Assembly: GCA_009746045.1 (NCBI GenBank)
Contig: RPFO01000225.1
Span: 577,001 to 641,000, forward strand
Reading direction: 5' to 3'
Source: Mesostigma viride
Taxonomy: Eukaryota; Streptophyta; Mesostigmatophyceae; Mesostigmatales; Mesostigmataceae
Length of the DNA stretch: 64,000 nt
Positions 21,557 through 31,800 of this stretch are shown piece after piece. Every line of letters begins with the position of its first letter. The first letter of the stretch is position 1. The position numbers and the translations under genes are program-made. Below the pieces are notes generated by a model. It worked only from the letters and a program-made list of their open reading frames with translations, was not told where the DNA came from and searched no databases.

Positions 21557-24500
21557 CTCTTAGGCCGCAAGCCACGCTCCTCGTCCATGCCCATCCCCAG
21601 CAGCTCCAGCACTGAGGAGCCGTCTGTGTGGCCCACCAGGTCAGATGAGCGCCCGCCCTGGCTCTGCTGCTGCTCCGCCTGGCGTGTCGTGCGCCAGCAA
21701 CCAATACATGCAGCAAGATAAACAGCGAAAACAAGCAGCAGGGCGGAAGAAGTGCAAGCAGCCACACGGACAACATGCGAAAGGTGTCAGCGACAACCCA
21801 ATAATGTGGAATATGAAATGTCTATTTTTTTTCTGCCCAAGAAGTTACACACACGCCAAAGCCACAAGTGTATCATGCAGGGAAACCCTTGAACCTTTGC
21901 ACTACTACAGGGTGGGTGGACCAGCTAGGGAAGAAGGGGAGGTACAAAGGGGGGGCCAGACGGGGCACGGGAAGGAAGAGACTGAAGGAGGAAAAGGGGA
22001 AGGGGGAGGGATAGACAGAGCGACAGGAGACAGGGTGGGTGGGAAGGGAAGGAGGGAGAGAGAGAGGATGAAAAACCAATCCACGTCAATCTGCCCTGGC
22101 TGCCCTTACCCACCTTCCCTCGACCCTAAACCTACCCTACTCGCCTCACCAAGACCATCTTCCTGGTCTCCTTCACGAACACTCAGCTTTAACTACCTTC
22201 ACCTGTCACTCTCCCATCCTGGCCCACTTGCCTCACCTGGCCCACCCAAAGCCCCCACCGCCATCAATCAACAGCGGGGCCCTTCATAGCTCACCTTTAC
22301 CACCTTCCTCATCTCCTCCCAGCTCCCACTAAAAGTATCATATTTAACCTGTCGTCCCCTGTCACCACCCCCAGTTGGTTGAATATCCTCACCTTGACCA
22401 TCTTCCTCATCTCCTAATCTTTGACTACATTCACCTGTCACTACTTGGCTCACCTTGACCACTTTGCGCATCTCCTCCACCTGCGCCTCCACGGCCTCCC
22501 GGTGCTGCGCACTCTGCTCGCCCATTTGCGCCGCCCAGCCCGTGCGCGCGCGGATGCTCTCCATCAGCTCCTCCGACACCTTGAGCCTGGGGGTGGGGGG
22601 GGGGAGAGAGAGGGGCACAGGAGAGCATGTGGGGTGAGGTGGGAGCAGGGGGGAGGGTGGGCGGGTGATGGCAGGGGAAGTGGAGCGTGGGAGGCGGGAT
22701 GAGGAAAGGGGAAGGGAAGAACGTGGGGGGGGGGAGAAGAGGGAAGCAGAGCGGGGGAGGGGTGGGCAGGGGGAGGAGGGAAGGAGGCGGGGTGGGGTGG
22801 GGGGGCGGGAAGAGGCAGGGAGAGGGGCCAGCAAAGGTTCAGGGAATAGATTACAAACAAATAATTGATTGCAGGGTAGCAGGAAAACCAACTAACATGC
22901 CAAACCACTAAAATTCGTTTCATACACCCACCGTAGAACATGGCTTTTCAGTATGAGGCAGCTATGACCTAGCGAAACATCTTGTCTGACCAAAAAATGA
23001 GCCATCCAAAAGTGGCTAACACCCTTTAGGCGACGCAGCGCCACACGGTGGCAAGCACCATGCGGTGTGCTCTAAGCCCTGCTGACTAGGCAAAATATTC
23101 CCAAGGTATATTTTCCACCTCTCCTTGCCCACAACCGTTTCTCACTACAGCCTGCGCATGAGCGCACACAGCTTCTTACGCTACCCTGTATACACGCAAA
23201 CACGGCATCTCGCACCACCCCCAGCCTGCACACACACAGCTCCTCCCACCCCCCGTTGCCCCGATGCACACACCAGCTGGAGATCGTCTGGATGACTTCT
23301 TGCAGCTGCCCCGGGCGCAGGTCCCTGCCCACAACCTGGTGAACCTGTAGGAGTGCGGGCCAGGCACCAAGAGGGATGGGAATGGACGAAACAGGAGGCA
23401 TGGGACGGCAGGTGCAGATAGGGGTGCATACTGGCAAAACAGACAGGGGGGCATACAGGCAAAACAGACAGGGGTGCATACTGGCAAAACAGATAGGGGG
23501 GCATACTGGCATAACAGATAGGGGGGCATACTGGCAAAACATATATCGGACATATAACATACTTAGGCACCTGCTGTCGGTCCAAGGGTCACCGGCTAAT
23601 GGGTGTCTATGTGCATTCAGTTGTTGGTTTATCATTCAGTTGTTGGTTTATCCATAGATTGATTGATAAGAAGATTTACTACAGCGTGAACGGAAAGTGA
23701 AGGCTTACGATTCATTTGGGTAGTTCAGAAGCCTTTTGCTGTGGGCGATACCTGTGTGTCTGTCCCCCCTACCCATGCCCCCCCATTCTTCCCCGCCGGA
23801 CAAAAAACACCCACCAAACTGGACACTTCCAGCCCCCCCCCCCCCCCCCCCCGCGCACCTGCATCTGCTGCAACCGCAAACTATCTACCAATGCTGCAAC
23901 TTGCTGCTTGAACAGGGCGAGGCCATCTGGCCACGCCAACACGAGATACCGTCATGACCCGTGTCCAATCTGCATGCACTACCAGCCGGCACGCAGCCTG
24001 GCAGAAATTACATCAACCGTCTTGAGCCCGATGGGCAACTATGAGCCACAGCAGAAGCAGGCAAAGTGGCAGGCATGCATCACAATCGCAGAAGAAGCCC
24101 CCTCCGCCCTCCGCTTCGTCGCTCACCTTTCTAAGCCAGACCCCCCTTGTACACCAGGAAACCTTTGTTGACACCATTGACTGCTTGCGAACTACCCCCC
24201 CAGTCGCAGACGTGCCTCCTACACGTTCCTGCAAGCAGACGGCAACCCATGTCTGCCCCCTTGCAATAGACCAGATCTAGGCCTCCTCGCCACCCACTGG
24301 GTGGCCTGTCTGGGCACATCAAAACCTCTTACATCCACTTAGCTGCGCGCATTCCCAGGGGCATGCGCACAGGGCCACGCGCACAGGGCCACGCGCACAG
24401 GGCCATGCGCACAGGGCCACGCGCACAGGGCCGTGCACACAGGGGCACATCCGCACACAGGGCCACACACACAGGGCGACGCACCAACGAGATATGGATC

Positions 24501-27481
24501 GTTTCTGCGCCGCTGAATGCGCGACTTGCAGCAATCGCAGGCCACTGCACAAGTGGATTGCTACCAATTTGCTACCAACGAGATGGGCCACAAACAGACT
24601 GCACTACGATAGTTGGACTACACGGTTCCCAAATAAGCCCCCCCTTCACCCCCCACCCCCACCCCACCCCACCCCACCCCACCCCACCCCACCCCACCAA
24701 CCACCACTACGCACAGTCAAGGTGCCACAATGTGCGGTAACTCACCCCAGAGATGCCCCACCACCTACGATCCGTCACAAACGGTCAAGTTGCTGGCATG
24801 ACCGGCTCCTCACCTCAAATATGCGGTGCATTTGGTCGAGCCGGCCCTTGAGGATGCCCTGTACACGCACATGCACACGCACTCGCCACGCACACGCAGA
24901 AAGCAGGGGCAAGTACATAAGCATAACGCCATCCACAAGCACCACCACCATCCACACCACCGCGCACCACATCAGGTCATCCACAACAACCATGCAGGTA
25001 GGCATCCATCATGCCGGGAGTGGTCCATCATGGCAAGAATTTGGCAGCACGCGATTGCAAGGACAGGTGGCATGCACACGGCGGCCGAGGGGGCATGCTT
25101 CGGCTGCACACATGTGGGATGTGAATGGCACCTTGCAGGATCAGTACTGGACTTAACCCAGCCCTTCCCCCATGCCCATGCTGACATCTCATGTTACTTA
25201 TGCTGCATCCTCCTTTGCTACAGTGTGATTAATACTACACTGTCCGCTGTCCGCTGTCCGCTGTCCGCTGTCCGCTGTCCGCTGTCCGCTGTCCGCTGTC
25301 CGCTGTCCGCTGTCCGCTGTCTGCTGTCTGCTGTGCGCTGTCTGCTGTCCGCTGTCCGCTGTCCGCTGTCCGCTGTCCGCTGTCCGCTGTCCGCTGTCCG
25401 CTGTCCGCTGTCCGCTGTCCGCTGTCCGCTGCCCCCTGCCCCCTGCCCCCTGCCCCCTGCCCCCTGCCCCCTGCCCCCTGCCCCCTGCCCCCTGTCCCCT
25501 GTCCCCTGTCCCCTGTCCCCTGTCCCCTGTCCCCTGTCCCCTGTCCCCTGTCCCCTGTCCACTAAACGGTACCTCCCTGCTTTCCACAGCAGGACCACGA
25601 CCCACATGCTACAGGGGTACGCAATGCCGTGCAACCCAACGAAGCAATGGAGATGGTTAGAAGTTACCTCCATACTAAGTTATAAGTTAGTATCTCCATA
25701 CTAGTGATATCATAACAACATTAGTGAGATGGGCAGTCCCGCTGCACCAGTAACACTAGTGGTCCTACCTGTGCCCCTCACCCTTTGCCCCCCAGCCATA
25801 ACGGCATAACCCTTGCGGTTGTGCCCACCACGCACCTTGTTTTGATTCATCGGTGATGAGAATGTCTTCTAACGCCTGCACCGATAGCATCCACCCCACC
25901 TTGCACTGCTGTTCTCACGTAGCAAAAGACACTCAAGCCCCAACCACCTTGTAAAAACCCACCATGTAGATGCCGTCGTTGATGAGCCGGTCCTCCACAC
26001 ACACACATGTGTTGCCCTAGCCCACCTTGTAGATGCCGTCGTTGATGAGCCGGTCCTACACACACACACATGTGTTGCCCTAGCCCACCTTGTAGATGCC
26101 GTCGTTGATGAGCCGGTCCTCCACACACACACACACATGTTTTCCCTAACCCACCTTGTAGATGCCATCGTTGATGAGCAAGTCCTCCAACTCGCGAACA
26201 TGGCCCATGCCCAGCTCGCCCAGCAGCGTGTCGTAGGGCAGCAGCTTGGTGGCAGCGGCCAGCGACATGACCGACAGCTGGCGCAACTTGAGCAGCTGCT
26301 TGGGGGTCAGCTCGGGGAACGAGGAGGGGGACGCTGGGGCGGAGGTAGGGTGGGGTGGGGAGGATAGCGAAGCGAGGGAAGGACAGTGGGGGGTGGGGGA
26401 GAAGGTGACAGGAGGGGGGGGGGGAAGGGGTTAGGTGAGAAGATGGGGAGGGATAAGAGTGGGTGAGAGGGTGGCTAACTGTGGGTGAGCGTGGGTGGAT
26501 GACGGGGATGGGTCAGGAGGATGGGGGAAAGATGGATGCGCGGAAAATGGATGGGGGAGGGGGAATGCGTGATCCTAAACATGATGTGATGAAGTGAAGG
26601 GGATGGGCACGCAAGCTGGACAGGGGTGGGGAGAGTGCGCTATGCCACCTACAGCGAGCCAAGGCGTGCAAAGCGTGCCAAGGTGTGCAAAGCGTGTCAA
26701 GGTGGCCAAAGCGGGCCACGACGTGCAAAGCCGGCCAAGGCGTGCAAAGCGGGGAGAGACAAGAAACAAGTTGGGTTCTGTGGTTGACAGCCAGCGGCAA
26801 TTCGCCTGCCATACTCAGTGGGTGGTGATATTTGATATCATGAATAAGGAAACAGCAAGATAAACTGCCGGACCAGGAATAGGATGCCTGGGTACACCCT
26901 CAAAGGGGGCAGAGTCAGTACATCGAACTCTGAAAAAAAAGCATTTGACAGCATGCATGCATGTGCTAAATACGTCATTCAAAACCGCAGGTTCTGGCTT
27001 CACGTGTCGGGCTGTCCGCTTCTGAGCGAACATTCCGCTCACCAGTGTAGTCCTTCCACGTGCCGTGCGCGAAGAGGCGGAGCAGATGGAGGGAAGACGC
27101 GAACTCCGTCCCCTCGAGCTGCATCGGAGAAACACAGGTGGGGTCGACGACAACGATCGCAAACGAAGGAAGAATTCCGACTCAGCAACAAGCAGGCCTG
27201 CGTGGGCATACGGATGCGCGAATTGTCGAGAGACGCATCGCGGGAAACAAGTCAGCATGGTGCGAGCAGTCATGAAAAAGTCTGAAACGGTACTGTAGTC
27301 CCGTGAGATGTAAAAGATATACCTCAGCGATACTTGGGACATCGAGCAATTCCCCAAATGCGAATAGGTCGGGATGTGAAGTCGCTTCGTGGATAAGCTG
27401 GACAAGTGCGCGCCCCTTAGCCCCTTTAGCCAGCAGACAAAACTGCTCCAGCACTTCAGACTGTTTTGCCTCCACGTCCAT
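21557..27481 (-). CDS. CSN7: COP9 signalosome complex subunit 7 (PCI domain protein)
   Basis: Exons in coding order: 27481-27323, 27118-27043, 26333-26155, 24858-24814, 23344-23274, 22586-22454 and 21678-21557. All phases join, giving 261 codons plus two bases; the last few residues are on an unplaced exon. CSN7 is a scaffold subunit of the COP9 signalosome, which removes NEDD8 from cullins and so controls SCF-type ubiquitin ligases. Plant-like landmarks in order: LIHEATSHPDLFAFGELLDV, LLRLFAHGTWKDY, the PCI/winged-helix segment LTPKQLLKLRQLSVMSLAA, KLLPYDTLLGELG, VRELEDLLIN, GRLDQMHRIFE, GRDLRPGQL, a C-terminal coiled coil (LMESIRARTGWAAQM) and the family tail GLRPKR. The ATG at 27481 is chosen because MDVEAKQSEVLEQF matches the plant start. 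Introns 3 and 6 carry duplicated exon ends. It is divergent to the SMP-C2 gene. Confidence 0.93.
22144..22478 (-). repeat. Duplicated exon-6 end plus donor in CSN7 intron 6
   Basis: The exon end GAGATGCGCAAAGTGGTCAAG|gtgag (22478-22450) is echoed downstream in the intron as GAGATGAGGAAGATGGTCAAGgtgag (22414-22387), GAGATGAGGAAGGTGGTAAAGgtgag and a weaker GACCAGGAAGATGGTCTTGgtgag (to about 22144). Spacers share ACAGGTGAA.GTAGT.AAAG words, so longer units were copied. Confidence 0.75.
22590..22850 (+). repeat. Purine-rich (GGGGAGG/GGGAAG) tract in CSN7 intron 5
   Basis: G/A-rich low-complexity sequence directly upstream, in the gene's sense, of the exon-6 acceptor. On the minus strand it forms an extended pyrimidine tract (CCCCCCACCCCCAG|GCTCAAG). 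Confidence 0.75.
23400..23545 (+). repeat. 25-bp minisatellite in CSN7 intron 4
   Basis: About six copies of a unit like ACAGATAGGGGGGCATACTGGC plus AAA lie in the intron between exons 4 and 5. Confidence 0.8.
24363..24480 (+). repeat. GCGCACAGGGCCAC minisatellite in CSN7 intron 4
   Basis: About eight 14-15-bp units of GCGCACAGGGCCAC(G), degenerating to CACACAGGGGCACATCC, give artificial RAQGHAH/ARGPVR frames. Confidence 0.8.
25233..25562 (+). repeat. Heptamer array in three homogenised blocks, CSN7 intron 3
   Basis: A 7-bp repeat occurs in three ordered blocks: (CTGTCCG)n from about 25240 to 25428 (with a few CTGTCTG and CTGTGCG variants at 25317-25345), then (CTGCCCC)n to about 25492, then (CTGTCCC)n to about 25560. 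Each block is nearly pure. All three frames give repeats (SAVRCPL, PAPCPLP, SPVPCPL). Confidence 0.95.
25961..26188 (-). repeat. Duplicated exon-3 end plus donor in CSN7 intron 3
   Basis: The exon end on the minus strand, GGACTTGCTCATCAACGATG then GCATCTACAAG|gtggg (26188-26150), is followed by three intronic copies (about 26122-26086, 26057-26020 and 25998-25961) reading GGACCGGCTCATCAACGACG then GCATCTACA(A/T)GGTGGG. (CA)n and TGTGTTGCCCTAG spacers separate them. Reading past the true donor hits a stop at once (GTG GGT TAG), so use of the distal donors would give a truncated protein. Confidence 0.9.
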
Positions 27482-28841
27482 TCCGGCGTTGAACAGACTA
27501 AGCCGACAGAAGATGAGAAGATTACCCGAAATAAACACAAATTTTATTTCTCAATGAATCGCAGCCCCATTCATCGACTCCCACGCTGTGCAAGCCGTGC
27601 AGGCACTGTTCCTGGCCAACATAAATTTCACGCGCACGTAGAAGCTATGGTAGGATGGCGGAGCAATTTTATCTTATCATGGCAATAAAAAAAGCTTGGG
27701 GTTCCATTTATGTGCCTCCAAAAGTCGGGCTGGTGCAGCAAGGAGGTGGTAAATTCACGTTGCTTTACGTGCCAAGTCGTCCATGTGCACCGTAACAGCA
27801 CGTACTGGCAGATTCATGGCGTTTGGAACAGATGCGGGCTTTCCTAGACTCCCGCGCGACGCGCTCATTTGTTAGGGATTCCTTCAAAATTCTGCCATCC
27901 CGACCGCATAGGACCAGGCCGCCGGCATGGAGGCAAAAGCGCCGGGTGCAGCGTGACCTCTGCCAGCAGACACTGGATGACAGTCCTGCGTCAGACTTCA
28001 GACCTGGGCAGTGGCAAGACGTGGGCGCTGGCCACTGGGAAGTGGGCACAGCATACATACAGTACACTGTACAAACGCCACGTTGCTACTCGGTGAGATC
28101 TATCGCTGCCAGCACAAACTAACAGCCCAGTGAGCCCACAGGCCACAGCCCTGAGCCCAGTGCCCACAGGCCCTTCGACAAAAGAACGTTTGCCACCAAA
28201 CCGAGCGCGAAACGAGATTTCGACTTATGAAATGCAACTGACACGACAGGGGAAATTCCTGTCTCCCTTCCCTACAAGGCCATAATTGACGCACGGTACT
28301 TGTGCCACTCCGGATTCCTGCCAGAGTTAATTGCGCTACTTTTTTCACAGCAACGTGCCGGCCCACCTGGTTCATCCGACAAAGGCACGGAAGGAAAAGT
28401 TTTTCTTCTCAACAACATTTAATTTATTATCCTCAAATGTCTCGTAGCCAGTTATGAATGTTGCACGATGGTAGTGTCGAGTATATCAGCGCGCAAAGAG
28501 AGCTGTATATGAACCGGGAATCGTAATGATAGCATTAAGAGAGCAGATGGGTGCCAGTTTTATTGAAGATTCCAACCAAATCTATTTTGCCATCCCTGTC
28601 GTCATTGCAATCTGCCCTTCTCCCAGAGCGCCATGCTGAAATTGCAGTCAAGAACGCGTAATTTTGACCGACTTGCGATGATTCAAGTTGGATCTATGGA
28701 TTTTGGGAGAGTGGCGATGAGGTAATCCTGGGGTTGATTTGGGGGGCTTGCCATGGCCAAGCGTGTAACATAACCGCGGGAAGCTTTGAGAGTAGCTGCG
28801 ATGCCGGCGTATCCGCTGAAAGGATAGAAGCGATTACAGCC
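27482..28841. promoter_or_regulatory. Shared upstream region of divergent CSN7 and SMP-C2 genes
   Basis: About 1.36 kb separates the two start codons, so both 5' UTRs and promoters (possibly bidirectional) must lie here unless further 5' exons exist. A plus-strand frame at 27823-28122 (words RATRSFVRDSFKILPSRPHR) is unassigned. No TATA element could be placed with confidence. Confidence 0.4.
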
Positions 28842-31800
28842 ATGCTGGACCTATCGGACATCGTCGCCATCATCAGGCTGTCATGGCTGCTCGGCATGGG
28901 CATCATGATCGGCTTCACGGCGTCCGTGCTGTGGAGGCGGCACAAGTCGGCGCGGGGGGCGCCCTCCATCATGACCATGCTCGGCATGCTCCGGAAAAAA
29001 GAATCCGTGAGTGCCGTCAGCTTCAACAGTTCTATGAAGGTTTTTTCACTTCGTTGCTTGTATCGTTCCCGCCACCCACATCACAGGCGTGTTTGTATCA
29101 AAAGCAGTATCATCGCCGTATTATTTCTACGCCCCAGCCGCTGACACCGTAGTCGGGCATCCTATAATTTCGACATCCTACAATCAGGGCATCAATATTG
29201 GCATCCCTTCTTTGAGATATACTCCGGCTGGCCTTGGGGGGCATGCCTGCCTGCCCACCTGCTTGCATCGTCTCACAATACATGTCTCGGTGGTGAAGTT
29301 GGGCATGCCGCGTCCGCATGCTAAACTTGCACCTTACACAAACACACAACACACACATACACACAAGAGCTAACTGCTATTTCTTGTGTGTGGTGACTTC
29401 GGACAGGCGGAAAATGTCACATCCCTGCTGCGGGTGGCCGCTAAAATCAGCGCGGCGGAGAGTGAGGCGGCGAAGAGCCGGCTGCGCAAGTTGCTTCCGC
29501 TCTGGATCAAGTACGCCCGGGCAGTGGCCTTGCGATGTTACCTATATGTGTCATCTGCCGCTCTGGATCAAGTACGCCTGGGCAGTGGCCTTGCGATGCT
29601 AAATATGCCATGCATATATGTTGTATGTATACTTAATTATAAATAATAAGCATGGGTATATTGTACATCTATGTATAAATGCCCATGCACAAATAAGCCC
29701 ATGTCGAGTACGCCGACTTGACTGTTGCCAAGAACGCCCGCATGGTATGGGGTAAAGGGAATTTGCGAGCCAGAGTGGCGGAATTTCTCCCCGCAATGGT
29801 CATGTCAATATCCCCAGAGGGAGCTGTGCAGGCGTTTGTGAGCACAACGCACTGCGTGAGGGCGATCCTTGCTCTCCCCGCCTGGCTGTTGTGCTGTACA
29901 TTCCCTGCTATAGGCGATGAAATGGAATCAATCAAACTATCCTATTTGAGCAGCCTGTAGCTTGTTGCCTTACGGTAGACATAGGACAAAAATATCAGGC
30001 TCATGGATAGCCTGTAATTCCGTACCGTGCCTGCTGAGATTCTTTCCTTGGCTTTCTAACCCTACCTGTTCCTGCCGCTTGTGTTCACTGCTCTTCCGCT
30101 GCCGCCCACCTGCCATGACCCATGGCCCTGGCCCGCAGGTCGGCCGACTACGAACGGGTGAGGGGCCACAGCATCAGGGCGTCATGTGACAGTACCCGCC
30201 ACCCAGCATGGGGGAGTGACTCCCTAGTTGGGCGGCAGGATTGCACTTCTTTATTTGCCCCTATGAAAGCACACATGTCTCAGGGGGGGGTTGTCTTGCC
30301 GCGCATCGAGGCATCAGCCACAGTCATGCTTCACTATCATATAGATATCAGTCATGCTTCAATATCATATAGATATCAGTCATGCTTCACTATCATATAG
30401 ATATCAGTCATGCTTCACGATCATATAGATATCAGTCATGCTTCACTATCATATAGATATCAGTCATGCTTCACTATCATATAGATATCAGTCATGCTTC
30501 AATATCATATAGATATCAGTCATGCTTCACTATCATATAGATATCAGTCATGCTTCACTATCATATAGATATCAGTCATGCTTCAATATCATATAGATAT
30601 CAGTCATGCTTCACTATCATATAGATATCAGTCATGCTTCACTATCATATAGATATCAGTCATGCTTCAATATCATATAGATATCAGTCATGCTTCAATA
30701 TCATATAGATATCAGTCATGCTTCAATATCATATAGATATCAGTCATGCTTCAATATCATATAGATATCAGTCATGCTTCAATATCATATAGATATCAGT
30801 CGTGCTTCACTATCATATAGATATCAGTCATGCTTCAATATCATATAGATATCAGTCATGCTTCACTATCATATAGATATCAGTCATGCTTCACTATCAT
30901 ATAGATATCAGTCATGCTTCACTATCATATAGATATCAGTCATGCTTCACTATCATATAGATATCAGTCATGCTTCACTATCATATAGATATCAGTCATG
31001 CTTCACTATCATATAGATATCAGTCATGCTTCACTATCATATAGATATCAGTCATGCTTCACTATCATATAGATATCAGTCATGCTTCAATATCATATAG
31101 ATATCAGTCATGCTTCACTATCATATAGATATCAGTCATGCTTCACTATCACTGATAAAAAAGAATCCAACAGCATCGCAACAAAACTGTGACAGCGCTG
31201 TAACAACACTAAAACAACACTGTAACAGCGCTGTAACAACACTATAACAACACTGTAACAACACTGTAGGCGAACTTAAACAACACGGTCACAACACTGT
31301 AGGAAAACTTGAACAACATGGTAGCAACACTGTAGCAATACTTTGACAAATACTTTGACTTGACAACGCTCTCACAACGACCGAAGAAACAGAATGTAAC
31401 AATGGGCGCTTATGTATGTGCTTACAGGGCCACTTTGTCATTATTTATTGTTATTATTGTTATTATTATTTTTTGTTCTCATTTGCAGTGAGCCTCGATT
31501 TTATTTCTTGAACGCCGAGGCTAGGTGACAGACTAGGTGGCCCTGTGCTTTGCTCACTCGTGTGAGGACTCAGCCTGTTTGGGGCTGGGGTTGGGGAGAA
31601 GTCTGCCTCTGGTGTGGGTGGGCATGTAGTTCCCCGTCTTGTGTGCTACACACAGTTTGAGGAAGGATTACAAGTGCGTTGACTTTCTCTCGATTTGTCG
31701 AAGGATCGTGTGCTTCCACCTGTGCTGATCTAGAGAGCCCCATCCACGAATTCCCCTCCCTGGAAACGTGCCTCATCGCGGTGGCTGCCTGCGTCCCCAT

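Noticed and set aside
21580..21765. Membrane-spanning segment (LLLVFAVYLAACIGCW) as part of CSN7
   Set aside because: It is translated intron upstream of the acceptor CGCCAG at 21679; the pyrimidine-rich end of the intron mimics a hydrophobic helix.
23864..23930. Extra CSN7 exon encoding LFKQQVAALVDSLRLQQMQ on the minus strand
   Set aside because: It looks coiled-coil-like and has a donor-like GTGCGC, but exon 4 joins exon 5 directly in phase at the conserved position, leaving no room for it in the family.
24826..25704. 292-codon plus-strand frame with SAVRCPL repeats
   Set aside because: The heptamer array is open in every frame; the region is intron 3 to intron 4 of CSN7 on the other strand and contains its exon 4.
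30319..31152. CRISPR-like array (about 29 near-identical 28-bp repeats)
   Set aside because: Units abut with no unique spacers, lie in an intron of a eukaryotic gene, and there are no cas genes. It is a satellite.
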